Source: Lachnospiraceae bacterium
GTDB taxonomy: Bacteria > Bacillota > Clostridia > Lachnospirales > Lachnospiraceae
DNA: 63,700 nucleotides
Direction of reading: 5' to 3'
NCBI GenBank assembly: GCA_017619975.1
Contig: JAFZRH010000082.1
Location: forward strand, 1-63,700
Part shown: positions 41,953-50,364 of the stretch, one piece after another
Position numbering within the stretch: position 1 is the stretch's first letter
How the letters are laid out: each line of letters starts with the position of its first letter
Position numbers and translations under genes: made by a program
Notes under the pieces: model-generated
What the model was told of the DNA's origin: nothing
Databases searched by the model: none
Seen by the model: the letters and a program-made list of their open reading frames with translations, nothing else

Positions 41953-43035
41953 TTAGCGGTCCATGCAGGAGAAGCAGGGGTCGATGCTCGCGATGATGAG
42001 GCCGGCGTCCGCTACGGAATTGCCCCGCAGCATAACCGGAACGGTAGGCGCGTTCTTGAAGGTCGGCACGTGGATGCTGACGCGCTTGGTGTACTCGGTC
42101 CCGTCGGTGACCAGCTTGTAGGAAAGCTGGCCGCGCGGCGCCTCGTGGCGCACCATGTATTCCCCGGCTTTGATCTTCGGGATGCGGTAGCCCAGGTTGA
42201 TGGGCCCCTTCGGCAGCTGGTCCAGCGCCTGGCGGACGATCTTGATGCTCTCGAAGTTCTCCAGCACCCGGATGACCACGCGGCTGAAGACGTCGCAGGT
42301 ATCGAAGACGGCGATGTCGAAATCGAAGTCGTCGTAGCTCGAGTACGGGGCGTCCTTGCGGACGTCGACCGGGATCCCCGAGGCTCTGGCCTGCGGGCCG
42401 ACCGCGCCGATGCGCAGCGCGTCTTCCTTCGTCAGAACGCCGACGCCCTTCGTACGGAGCGCGACGGTCTTGTCGGAGAGCAGCATGTCCTTGATGACGT
42501 TCATGGAGGCTTCGATCTTGTCCAGCATTTCCAGAACGTTCTTGCGGGTCTCGTCCGAGATGTCGCGGCGGGAGCCGCCGATGGTCACCATGCCGTAGTT
42601 GACGCGGTTGCCGGTGATCTCCTCCAGAATGTCCATGATGGCTTCGCGGTCGTCCCAGCTGTGCATGAACAGGGAGTCGTGGCCGATCAGGTGCAGGGCG
42701 ATGCCCAACCACAGATAGTGGGAGTGCAGGCGCTCCAGCTCCGCGACGATGACGCGGATGTACTGGCCGCGCTTGGGCACTTCGATCTCCCCGACGGCTT
42801 CGCAGGCCATCGCGTAGGCCAGGGCGTGCGAGTGCGAGCAGATGCCGCAGACGCGCTCCACCATGACGAGGTTCTGGATGAAGTTCTTCTGGGTGGCCAG
42901 CTTTTCGATGCCGCGGTGATTGTAGCCGATAAAGACTTCGGCGTCTTTGATCTCCTCACCTTCCACATGCAGTCTGGCGTGGACCGGTTCCTCCAGGGCG
43001 GGATGGTAAGGCCCGATGGGGACGATATAACTCAT
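41953..43035 (-). CDS. Group 4 [NiFe] hydrogenase large subunit (NuoD/MbhL-like), no C-terminal tail
   Basis: 360 residues. Nickel ligands are present in the N-terminal RVCGICSHSH (C63, C66) and the C-terminal DPCFSCMDR (C354, C357), so this is a hydrogenase and not a Ni-free complex I subunit. The protein ends at Arg 360, exactly where the maturation protease cuts other hydrogenases, so there is no propeptide. Family knowledge: H2 evolution from reduced ferredoxin coupled to ion pumping. The start overlaps the NuoC-like gene by four bases. Confidence 0.94.
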   Translation of the reverse strand: MSYIVPIGPYHPALEEPVHARLHVEGEEIKDAEVFIGYNHRGIEKLATQKNFIQNLVMVERVCGICSHSHALAYAMACEAVGEIEVPKRGQYIRVIVAELERLHSHYLWLGIALHLIGHDSLFMHSWDDREAIMDILEEITGNRVNYGMVTIGGSRRDISDETRKNVLEMLDKIEASMNVIKDMLLSDKTVALRTKGVGVLTKEDALRIGAVGPQARASGIPVDVRKDAPYSSYDDFDFDIAVFDTCDVFSRVVIRVLENFESIKIVRQALDQLPKGPINLGYRIPKIKAGEYMVRHEAPRGQLSYKLVTDGTEYTKRVSIHVPTFKNAPTVPVMLRGNSVADAGLIIASIDPCFSCMDR

Positions 43036-43427
43036 TTCCCGGCCTCCTCTCCGTGCGCTTTTTTGATCAGCTCTTCCATGGGCGTGACCAGGATCTGGCC
43101 CTGACCTTCAAACATGGTATCCGGCAGGAACAGGCGCTTCGAGACATCCAGTCCTTCGAAGGTCAGGCCCATGAGCTCGTTGATCTCGCGCTCCGGCCAT
43201 TCGGCCCCCAGATCGTAGATGTCGGCAATGCTGGGAAGGACGCTTTCGCCCTCCACCACATAGGATTCAATACCGCCTTTCGTTTCGAATTCGTAGGAAA
43301 CGTTCGGCTTCCCGTCGTCTTCGAAATAGGCGTGGATCATGGCAAGAGGAACGCCTTCGGCCCGCAGCTTTTCGGCTGTCGGGCGCAGCTCCTCTTTCGT
43401 GATGCTGTGCTTATGATAGGTCTGCAT
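43032..43427 (-). CDS. NuoC-like hydrogenase subunit (MbhK-like)
   Basis: 131 residues with the 30 kDa-subunit signature WPEREINELMGLTFEGLDV and KRLFLPD. It stabilises the large subunit in the peripheral arm. First gene of the 14-gene operon, with AAGGAGG five bases before the ATG. Confidence 0.88.
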   Translation of the reverse strand: MQTYHKHSITKEELRPTAEKLRAEGVPLAMIHAYFEDDGKPNVSYEFETKGGIESYVVEGESVLPSIADIYDLGAEWPEREINELMGLTFEGLDVSKRLFLPDTMFEGQGQILVTPMEELIKKAHGEEAGK

Positions 43428-43464
43428 AAAGCCTCCTTCATTGTGCCTAAACTCAATCTGAAAT

Positions 43465-43493
43465 AGTATAGCATTAATTCGGAAAAATGTCTT
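43465..43493 (-). promoter_or_regulatory. Promoter for the hydrogenase operon
   Basis: Minus strand AAGACA (43488-43493), 17-base spacer, TGCTATACT with an extended -10 (TATACT at 43465-43470), about 38 bases before the first gene. Confidence 0.6.
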
Positions 43494-43558
43494 CGGTTTC
43501 CGCGCATTTTTTTTCGCTGCTTACTTAATATTATTAATATTTTCAGTTTTTTGGGGGC

Positions 43559-43587
43559 TTGAAGGATCGCGGCCGATGTGCTATGAT
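43559..43587 (+). promoter_or_regulatory. Promoter for methionine gamma-lyase
   Basis: TTGAAG (43559-43564) and TATGAT (43582-43587), 17-base spacer, leaving a leader of about 110 bases. Confidence 0.65.
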
Positions 43588-43599
43588 CAGCCTGACAAA

Positions 43600-43665
43600 G
43601 GCAGAGCAACTGCCGGTATTCGTAGAACGGGGCAAAAGACGCGGGATTTCGGATCCCGCGCGTCT
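43600..43665 (+). promoter_or_regulatory. Leader RNA with two hairpins before megL
   Basis: GGCAG/CTGCC (43600-43614) and AGACGCGGGA..TCCCGCG..TCT (43637-43665). The second is strong but lacks a T-tract. It does not match a SAM or T-box pattern I know. Possible attenuator or stabiliser; low confidence on function. Confidence 0.4.
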
Positions 43666-43704
43666 GCTGCGCTTAAAAGATTATTTTCAGGAGGAAATAT
43701 CATT

Positions 43705-44898
43705 ATGGAGCTCGGACAGTGCGGGTTCGGTACGAAGGCGATCCACGCCGGAAACGAAAAGGATACGCTTTACGGAGCGCTGGCGACGCCGATCTATCAG
43801 ACGTCGACGTTTGTGTTTGACAGCTGTGAGCAGGGCGGCCGGCGCTTTGCCGGGGAAGAAGAGGGATTTATCTATACCCGGCTGGGCAATCCGACCGTAT
43901 CGGTCCTGGAAAAGAAGGTCGCTGCCCTGGAAGGCGGAGAAGCCTGCGTGGCGGCCGCTTCCGGCATGGGCGCCGTTTCTTCCTGCCTCTGGACCGTCGC
44001 ACGGGCCGGCGCGCATATCCTCGCGGATACCACGCTCTACGGCTGCACCTTCGCCCTGCTTTCGCACGGCATGACGCGCTACGGCGTCGAGGTGGATTTC
44101 ATCGATACGTCCGACCTTGACGAAGTCCGGTCTCATTTAAAGAAGAATACGGCGGCCGTCTATCTGGAGACGCCCGCCAATCCGACCCTCAAGATCGCTG
44201 ATATCGCCGCGGTGGCGAAGATCGCCCATGCGTTTAACCCGGCGATCCGCGTGATCTGCGACAACACCTTTGCTTCGCCGGCGCTTCAGAATCCGCTCGC
44301 GCTCGGCGCGGACGCGGTGATCCATTCCGCCACCAAATACCTGAACGGCCACGGCGACGTGATTGCCGGCTTCGTGGTCGGCGACGCGGAATTCATCAAG
44401 GAAGTGCGGCTGTTCGGCTTAAAGGACATGACCGGCGCGGTGATGGATCCCTTCGCGGCCTTCCTGATTCTCCGCGGCTTAAAGACGCTGGAGATCCGGA
44501 TGGCGCGGCACTGCGAAAGCGCCGAAAAGATCGCGGCTTTCCTGGCGGCGCATCCGGCGGTGGAAAGGGTGTATTATCCCGGTATGCCGGAGCATCCCGG
44601 TCACGAAACGGCGGCGCGGCAGATGCGGCGCTTCGGCGGCATCATCAGCTTCGAAGTGCGCGGCGGGAAGGAAGCCGGGATGCGTGTGGTGGACAGTCTG
44701 AAGATGATCGCCTGCGCCGTGTCTCTGGGGGATGCGGAGAGCCTGATCGAGCACCCGGCTTCGATGACGCATTCCACCTACACGGAGGAAGCGCTGGCGG
44801 CATCCGGGATCGCGCCCGGTCTGATCCGCCTCTCGGTCGGCCTGGAGAACGCGGAAGATATCATCGCGGACTTAAAACAGGCGCTGGACCGGCTGTAA
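43705..44898 (+). CDS. megL: Methionine gamma-lyase
   Basis: 397 residues of the Cys/Met metabolism PLP family. IYTRLGNPTVSVLE, ASGMGAVSS (phosphate-binding), DNTFASPALQNPL with the PLP-pairing Asp, and HSATKYLNGHGD with the Schiff-base Lys are clear; overall pattern fits methionine gamma-lyase, which yields methanethiol, ammonia and 2-oxobutyrate. Cystathionine gamma-lyase is an alternative reading. ATG 43705 follows CAGGAGG. It stands alone between two divergent or convergent hydrogenase-related blocks. Confidence 0.88.
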   Translation: MELGQCGFGTKAIHAGNEKDTLYGALATPIYQTSTFVFDSCEQGGRRFAGEEEGFIYTRLGNPTVSVLEKKVAALEGGEACVAAASGMGAVSSCLWTVARAGAHILADTTLYGCTFALLSHGMTRYGVEVDFIDTSDLDEVRSHLKKNTAAVYLETPANPTLKIADIAAVAKIAHAFNPAIRVICDNTFASPALQNPLALGADAVIHSATKYLNGHGDVIAGFVVGDAEFIKEVRLFGLKDMTGAVMDPFAAFLILRGLKTLEIRMARHCESAEKIAAFLAAHPAVERVYYPGMPEHPGHETAARQMRRFGGIISFEVRGGKEAGMRVVDSLKMIACAVSLGDAESLIEHPASMTHSTYTEEALAASGIAPGLIRLSVGLENAEDIIADLKQALDRL

Positions 44899-44910
44899 GA
44901 AAAGAGATAA

Positions 44911-45081
44911 AGGCTCTGTGAAAAAACACCTCACAGTGTCATTCCGAGCGAAGCGAGGAATCTTTCGCCCGAAGGGCGAATTCTGCTGCTGAAACAAGAG
45001 AAAAGATTCTTCGACGCCGGCAAAAGCATTCCGCTTTTGCCGACGCTCAGAATGACACGGTTCATAGTTTTTCACAGGCCT
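44911..45081. repeat. MITE-like palindromic element
   Basis: Outer arms AGGC.CTGTGAAAAA (44911-44925) and TTTTTCACAGGCCT (45068-45081); inner arms begin GTGTCATTCCGAGCG (44936) and end with CAGAATGACAC (45058). Two internal hairpins lie at 44963-44980 and 45019-45041. The GTCATTC.GAGCGAAGCGA core is known to be dispersed in many bacterial genomes. It fills the gap between megL and hypE. Confidence 0.75.
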
Positions 45082-45087
45082 GTTAGA

Positions 45088-46089
45088 TCAGCAGATGCGG
45101 GGAAACTGGGCGCCGGCCAGGGCGGTCAGAAGGCGGCCCGAGCCCCACGGCGTCTTTAAGACGGTATAAGAAGGATGGTCGTTTGTGATCTCTCCGATCA
45201 CGGCGGCCATTTTTCCTTCCGGGAAGCGGCGAAGGAGCGAGAGCGCTTCCTCCGCTTTGTCGGCCGAAACGATGGCGATGAGCTTGCCTTCGTTGGCGCT
45301 GTACAGGGGATCCAGTCCCAGAAGATCGCAGGCGGTCCGTACGGCGGGATCGATCGGCAGGGCTTTTTCCTCCAGCTCGATGCCGAGGCCGGCGCTTTCC
45401 GCCAGTTCGGCGCAGACGGTGGCCAGTCCGCCGCGGGTGGGATCCCGCAGAACGCGCAGATCTTCCCCAAGCGAATAGAGGGCAGCGGCCATCGGTGCCA
45501 GGTTTGCGCAGTCGGACATTAGTTCCGCTTCCAGCATCTGCGGATGGCGGGCCAGAAGGATCGTGAGGCCGTGATTGCCGAGCGGGCCGGAAACCAGCAC
45601 GGCATCCCCGGGACGGATCGCCTTCGAAGCGAGACCGGGTCTTTTCAGAACCCCGATCCCGGCCGTGTTGATAAAGAGCCCGTCGCAGCTGCCTTTTTCC
45701 ACGACTTTCGTATCGCCGGTGACCACTGAGACGCCGGCTTTTTTGGCTTCTTCGGCAGCCGTATCCAGGATCCGGACCAGGTCCTTCGTCGGGAAACCTT
45801 CTCCGATCACGAGACTGAAGGAAAGATATTTCGGCTCGCCGCCGGCCATGGCGACGTCGTTTAAGGTGCCGCAGACCGCGAGTTTTCCGATGTTTCCGCC
45901 GGGGAAGAAGAGGGGCGAGACGACGAAGCTGTCCGTGGAAAAGACAAGCTGCTCCGCGCCGGGCAGGACGGCGCCGTCGCCCAGCGAGTTCAGGGCAGGA
46001 TTGCCGAAGCGCGGCAGGATCAGTTCCTGGATGAGCGCGGCGGTCTTGCGCCCGCCGCTGCCGTAATCGAGAGAAATATATTCGTCCAT
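45088..46089 (-). CDS. hypE: Hydrogenase maturation protein HypE
   Basis: 333 residues, PurM-like. It ends in the required PRIC, whose Cys accepts the carbamoyl group from HypF before dehydration to cyanide for the NiFe site. ATP-binding features include DYGSGGRKTAALI near the N terminus and GDTKVVEKGSCD. ATG 46089 has AAAGGA upstream. It lies last in the hypF-C-D-E row, separated from hypD by a 339-base repeat-filled gap. Confidence 0.94.
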   Translation of the reverse strand: MDEYISLDYGSGGRKTAALIQELILPRFGNPALNSLGDGAVLPGAEQLVFSTDSFVVSPLFFPGGNIGKLAVCGTLNDVAMAGGEPKYLSFSLVIGEGFPTKDLVRILDTAAEEAKKAGVSVVTGDTKVVEKGSCDGLFINTAGIGVLKRPGLASKAIRPGDAVLVSGPLGNHGLTILLARHPQMLEAELMSDCANLAPMAAALYSLGEDLRVLRDPTRGGLATVCAELAESAGLGIELEEKALPIDPAVRTACDLLGLDPLYSANEGKLIAIVSADKAEEALSLLRRFPEGKMAAVIGEITNDHPSYTVLKTPWGSGRLLTALAGAQFPRIC

Positions 46090-46132
46090 CGTGGGATTTC
46101 CTTTCGTATTCTGCATGTAGAAGCGGTAAAGT

Positions 46133-46335
46133 CTGCCCTTCTGCAGAGGCAGCTTCTTTCAGCCCGCTTCGGCGACCTCCCTGAATATGAGAAATGTCAG
46201 GTCGCCTCAAGGGGCGTTCAAGAAGCTGCCTCTGCGGCAGGGGCGGGAGCTTTCGGCCAGCATAAGTGACTTCCCTGAACACAAAAATGTCAGGTCGCCT
46301 CAAGGGGCGTTCAAGAAGCTGCCTCTGCGGCAGGG
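46133..46335. repeat. Intergenic inverted repeat with duplicated right half (copies C and D)
   Basis: Arms of 16 bases (46143-46158 and 46220-46235) enclose GGCGACCT/AGGTCGCC (46171-46178 and 46199-46206). The right half, 46178-46242, recurs at 46270-46335 with an offset of about 93 bases. The inner core CCTGAA..AATGTCAGGTCGCCTCAA is shared with the 26630-26745 element. It occupies the hypE-hypD gap. Confidence 0.75.
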
Positions 46336-46363
46336 CTGGAGTTTTTTCATCCGCCGACATTAG

Positions 46364-46409
46364 GTGTCATCCTGAGCGAGCGACCGGTGGGAGCGAGTCG
46401 AAGGATCTT
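46364..46409. repeat. Partial GTGTCAT-type repeat
   Basis: GTGTCATCCTGAGCGAGCG at the left and GAGTCGAAGGATCTT at the right. It resembles the left end of the element at 44911-45081, so it is probably a degenerate or half copy just past the hypD stop. Confidence 0.6.
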
Positions 46410-46428
46410 ATGTGTTCAAGCGGTTCTT

Positions 46429-47463
46429 TCACCAGTTTCGATACGTGTACGCTGCGGCGCAGCTGCCTTCGCTGGAGACCATGCAGGGGCCGAGCGGCGC
46501 TTCCGGCGTACAGACTTTCCCGAAGAAGGGGCAACCAGCCGGCTCGATCTTGCCGCAGATCACGTCGCCGCAGCGGCACGCCGTCGGCGCGGATTTGTCC
46601 GGCAGGCGGATGTCGAATTTTTCGGCGGCATCGAAAGATTTATAGTCTGCCTTCAGCGCAAAAGCACTGTTCTCGATCGTACCAAGCCCCCGCCAGAGCG
46701 CGGCGCAGGACTCGGTCATTTCTTCCATCAACTGAAGAGCCAGCCGGTTTCCTTCCCGAGAGACCGTGCGGGTATAGGTATTGACCAGCTGCGGATCCTT
46801 TTCCCGCACCTGGCGGATCAGTTCCTTGACGGAGAGCCAGATATCGGCCGGCTCGAAGCCGCTGATGACCGCCGGCAGTCGGTATTCTTCCGGCAGAAAG
46901 CGGAAGCCTTCTTCTCCCAAGATCACGGCGACGTGACCGGGGCAGAGGAAGCCGTCGATCTTCGATTCGGGATCCGCGAGCAGGGCCCGGACCGCCGGCT
47001 CAATGCGGCGAAGCAGCAGAAAAACACTGAAATTCGGAACATTCTGTTCTTTGGCGGCGCGGACCGCGGCCAGAGTCCCCGGTGCGGTGGTTTCAAAGCC
47101 GACGCCGGCAAAAACAACTTCCCGGGAGGGATCGGCCTTTGCCATTTCCAGCGCGTCCATCGGGGAAAAGACCATTTCGACGCGGCTGCCGTGTCCCTTT
47201 TCCTTGAGCAGGCTGATGTCCGGCGAAGTCCCGGGCACGCGGAGCATGTCGCCGTAGGTACAGACCGTAACGTCCGGCAGACGGCTGAGCGAGACCAGCG
47301 CATCGATGGCTTCCGGCGGTGTGACACAGACGGGGCAGCCGGGGCCGGAGAGGAGCCTTACGTCTTCCGGCAGCAGCTGCTTGATGCCTGCGCGGGCGAT
47401 CGCGTGCGTATGCGTTCCACAGATCTCCATCAGGCGAATGGGGCGTTCCTTACCGTGAGCCAT
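46429..47463 (-). CDS. hypD: Hydrogenase maturation protein HypD
   Basis: 344 residues. MEICGTHTHAIARAGI carries the conserved Cys; GPGCPVCVTP, GFETTAPGT and the C-terminal cluster ligands (ACRCGDV, GCPFFGKVC) are present. HypD with HypC holds the iron while CN and CO ligands are attached, using its 4Fe-4S cluster and thiols. ATG 47463 lies inside the end of hypC (14-base overlap). Confidence 0.94.
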   Translation of the reverse strand: MAHGKERPIRLMEICGTHTHAIARAGIKQLLPEDVRLLSGPGCPVCVTPPEAIDALVSLSRLPDVTVCTYGDMLRVPGTSPDISLLKEKGHGSRVEMVFSPMDALEMAKADPSREVVFAGVGFETTAPGTLAAVRAAKEQNVPNFSVFLLLRRIEPAVRALLADPESKIDGFLCPGHVAVILGEEGFRFLPEEYRLPAVISGFEPADIWLSVKELIRQVREKDPQLVNTYTRTVSREGNRLALQLMEEMTESCAALWRGLGTIENSAFALKADYKSFDAAEKFDIRLPDKSAPTACRCGDVICGKIEPAGCPFFGKVCTPEAPLGPCMVSSEGSCAAAYTYRNW

Positions 47464-47704
47464 GCGCAACCTCCTGCCGGATCGCGGCCATTTCCCGCTC
47501 GACTTCGGCGGCCAGCTGCTGCGAGAGCGCGGCCTCCTGCGGGTCCACTTTTTCAATAGCAAAGCCGGCATGGACCATCACGTAGTCCCCGGGCTTCGGA
47601 TCCTTTATAAAATCCAGACGCACCGGCCGACGGATCCCGTCGCGGCTGCCGACGGCGTCGTTTCCGTTGATTTCATCTATCCTCAGAGGTACGGCAAGAC
47701 ACAT
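47450..47704 (-). CDS. hypC: Hydrogenase maturation chaperone HypC
   Basis: 84 residues beginning MCLAVPLRI, in which Cys 2 binds the iron precursor. VRLDFIKDPKPGDYVMVHAG is the typical OB-like core. It chaperones the Fe(CN)2CO unit to the large subunit. Overlaps hypD and follows hypF by 64 bases. Confidence 0.94.
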   Translation of the reverse strand: MCLAVPLRIDEINGNDAVGSRDGIRRPVRLDFIKDPKPGDYVMVHAGFAIEKVDPQEAALSQQLAAEVEREMAAIRQEVAHGSR

Positions 47705-47768
47705 AGCTATTCTTTATCCTTTTCGATCTTTCCGGCAGTCCGTCGGCGGGCGGACATAGCAGAAGTTT

Positions 47769-50132
47769 TTATTTCAGTCTGGCGGCGGCGACGGCAAGCT
47801 GGCCCAGACACAGGCCCTCGTCGTTCGCCGACACCTGTTTATGATGATACACGCGGAAGCCCTCTTTTTCAAGCGCCCGCGGCAGTTTCTCCACGAGGAA
47901 CATGTTCTGGAAGGTCCCGCCGGAAAGGACGATCTGTTCAAAGCGCTGCGGGGGCGGCAGCTCATCCTTGAGGCGGCGGCAGATCTCCGTGCTCATCCGG
48001 ACCAGCGTATTCAAAAACATCGCGGCCAGACGCGCGGGCGGGACGTTTTCTTCCCGCTTTAAGCGGATCAGCTCCGCGGTCATCGGCCGCTCGTCAAAGA
48101 GCAGCCGGCCTTGACCGGTCAGGAGACCGTACGACAGCGTTTCGCGGGCACCGGTTTCGGCGGCCGCTTCCAGAAGGATCGCGGCCTGGCCTTCGTAGCT
48201 CGCCTGAGCGCAGATTCCCAGCAGGCAGCTGACCGCATCGAAAAGGCGCCCCATGCTGCTGGAAAGAGGGCAGTTGATGCCGCTTTCCAGCTGCCGCAGG
48301 GCGGCCGCCGCGGCCGCATCTTTCGTCAGGGAAAGCCGTTCCGCCTCCAGTGCCGGAAGCACTTCCCGTCTGTTTTCGGCCGCCCATTTTGCGGCATCCT
48401 CCAGCAGAGAGACGGCTAAACGGCGGATCTCGCGCACGGCCTTATCTCCGCCGGGCAGGCGGAAAGGTCTGAGCGAGGCAGCGCGGGTAAAGTCCGAAGA
48501 ATCGCCGAGCAAAAATTCCCCGCCCCAGACGGTTCCGTCCGTGCCGTAGCCGCTGCCGTCCCAGATGATGCCAAGCGAGCGGCCGCTTAAGCCGTTGTCT
48601 GCCAGGCAGGCTGCCATGTGCGCATGATGGTGCTGGACGCGGATGAGCGGCAGACCTTCCGCCGCGGCGCGCCTTTCCGCGTAACGCGTGGTCAGAAAAT
48701 CCGGATGCAGATCACAGACCAGCGCCTGCGGTTTTAAGTCGAAGAGCTTCTCGTAATGCGAGATCGTGTCCTCGTAGTGGGAGAGCGTCTCCCAGTTTTT
48801 ACAGTCGCCGATGTGCGGGGAGAGGAAGACCTGCGCCGGGCCGCTTCCGTCAACAGGCAGTTTGGAGATGGCAAAGCTCGCTTTCTGTTCGGCGCCGCAG
48901 GCGAGGATCGAACGGGAGAACGACAGCGTTTCCGGCTCGATCGGCTCCGGCGCATAGCCGCGGGAGCGGCGGGCAAAGTATGGCTTTCCGTCCAGTTCCC
49001 AGAGCAGCGAATCGTCGCAGCGCGCCACGATGTCGCGGTTATGCAGCAGGAAGCCGTCCGCGATGCCGGCCAGTTCCCGCAAAGCGTCTTCGTTATCTTT
49101 CAGGATCGGTTTATCGGACAGGTTCGCGCTGGTCATAACTAAAAGCGCGGGCCCGTCGTTTAGCAGCAGCTCGTGCAGCGGCGTGTAAGGCAGCATGATG
49201 CCGAGCCGGCTGTTTTCGCTTAAAAACCCGAAGGCGGCCGGATCTTTCTTCTTCAGGAGAACGATGGGACGCTGGCGGCGCTTCAATAGCGCTTCTTCGG
49301 CCGGCGTGATTTCGCAGACGGCGCGCACGGCATCCAGATCCCGCGCCATCAGGGCGAAGGGCTTTTCTTCGCGCTCCTTGCGGCGGCGCAGAGCAAGGAC
49401 GCTTTCCTCAAGATCCGCGCGGCAGGCCAGATGCATGCCGCCCAGGCCTTTGACGCAGAGGATTCCGCCCTGCTCCAAAAGGCGGACAGCTGCCGCCAGC
49501 GCCGCCTCCCCTTCACCTTCGGGGGCGGTTTCCGGCTTCGGAAAGCCGGCCGTTTCAAAGTATTCCAGCTGCGGCCCGCAGTCCGGGCAGCAGGTCGGCT
49601 GCGCGTGATAGCGCCGGTCCGCGATATCGTGATATTCCGCGTCGCAGGGTCCGCACATCGGGAACTTTCCCATGGACGTCAGCGGCCTGTCGTAGGGCAC
49701 GTCTTTCACGATCGTATAGCGCGGTCCGCAGTTGGTGCAGTTGATAAAGGGATAGCGATAGCGGCGGTTTTTCGAATCGAAAAGCTCCCGTCGGCAGTCT
49801 TCGCAAAGGCCCACGTCCGGCGAGATCAGCGCCTGCCGGCCCGGCAGCACCTGAGAACTTAAAATGCGGAAATCCGTATAATCCTTCAGTTCGTGATAGA
49901 AAACCGCCTGTACGTCGCGTACAACGGCGAGCGCCGGCGCCTTGGTCCAGAGTTCGTCGATGAAGAGGCGGACGCGATCGTCCTCCCCTTCGATCTCGAT
50001 CTCTACGCCCTGAGAAGTGTTGCGGATGAATCCGCAAAGAGAATGATCCGTGATCTGTTTGTGAATAAAGGGACGGAAGCCCACGCCCTGCACGATGCCG
50101 GAAACCCTGATATTCGCGCCGATGCGTGCCAT
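47769..50132 (-). CDS. hypF: Carbamoyltransferase HypF
   Basis: 787 residues with the complete HypF order: acylphosphatase domain (SGIVQGVGFRPFIHK), two zinc-finger motifs (CEDC..CTNC and CGPC..CPDC), a YrdC-like domain, and a Kae1-like carbamoyltransferase domain with HHHAHMAACLADNGL. It converts carbamoyl phosphate to the thiocarbamate on HypE. ATG 50132 has AAGGAGGG upstream and is preferred over an in-frame start 18 codons earlier. Confidence 0.94.
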   Translation of the reverse strand: MARIGANIRVSGIVQGVGFRPFIHKQITDHSLCGFIRNTSQGVEIEIEGEDDRVRLFIDELWTKAPALAVVRDVQAVFYHELKDYTDFRILSSQVLPGRQALISPDVGLCEDCRRELFDSKNRRYRYPFINCTNCGPRYTIVKDVPYDRPLTSMGKFPMCGPCDAEYHDIADRRYHAQPTCCPDCGPQLEYFETAGFPKPETAPEGEGEAALAAAVRLLEQGGILCVKGLGGMHLACRADLEESVLALRRRKEREEKPFALMARDLDAVRAVCEITPAEEALLKRRQRPIVLLKKKDPAAFGFLSENSRLGIMLPYTPLHELLLNDGPALLVMTSANLSDKPILKDNEDALRELAGIADGFLLHNRDIVARCDDSLLWELDGKPYFARRSRGYAPEPIEPETLSFSRSILACGAEQKASFAISKLPVDGSGPAQVFLSPHIGDCKNWETLSHYEDTISHYEKLFDLKPQALVCDLHPDFLTTRYAERRAAAEGLPLIRVQHHHAHMAACLADNGLSGRSLGIIWDGSGYGTDGTVWGGEFLLGDSSDFTRAASLRPFRLPGGDKAVREIRRLAVSLLEDAAKWAAENRREVLPALEAERLSLTKDAAAAAALRQLESGINCPLSSSMGRLFDAVSCLLGICAQASYEGQAAILLEAAAETGARETLSYGLLTGQGRLLFDERPMTAELIRLKREENVPPARLAAMFLNTLVRMSTEICRRLKDELPPPQRFEQIVLSGGTFQNMFLVEKLPRALEKEGFRVYHHKQVSANDEGLCLGQLAVAAARLK

Positions 50133-50157
50133 GCTTTCATCCCTCCTTTGCCAGGAC

Positions 50158-50186
50158 AATATATCACTTTCTTGCCGGATTGGCAA
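50158..50186 (-). promoter_or_regulatory. Promoter for hypF-hypC-hypD-hypE
   Basis: Minus strand TTGCCA (50181-50186) and TATATT (50158-50163), 17-base spacer, about 26 bases before hypF. Confidence 0.7.
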
Positions 50187-50294
50187 GGAATAAGCAAGGA
50201 AAGAAGCATAGCGGGAACGGGCAGGGGAAAATCATGCCGGCAAAGAGGAAAAGATTAAGAACAGGGCCATGCCGCTGAAAAGCAGGAAATTGCT

Positions 50295-50324
50295 TTGACA
50301 GGTCTTTCCTGTTTGTGGTATTCT
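50295..50324 (+). promoter_or_regulatory. Promoter for the cyclophilin gene
   Basis: TTGACA (50295-50300) and TATTCT (50319-50324), 18-base spacer. Confidence 0.7.
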
Positions 50325-50364
50325 ATCAATAATACAAAACCATTGAACCAATATCGGAGGCAAT

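Noticed and set aside
34099-43427. A respiratory complex I operon
   Set aside because: The NuoD-like protein keeps both NiFe-binding Cys pairs, hypA is in the operon and Mrp-type subunits are present, so it is a group 4 hydrogenase.
43588-43704. SAM riboswitch or T-box before megL
   Set aside because: The characteristic core sequences and a terminator with T-tract were not found.
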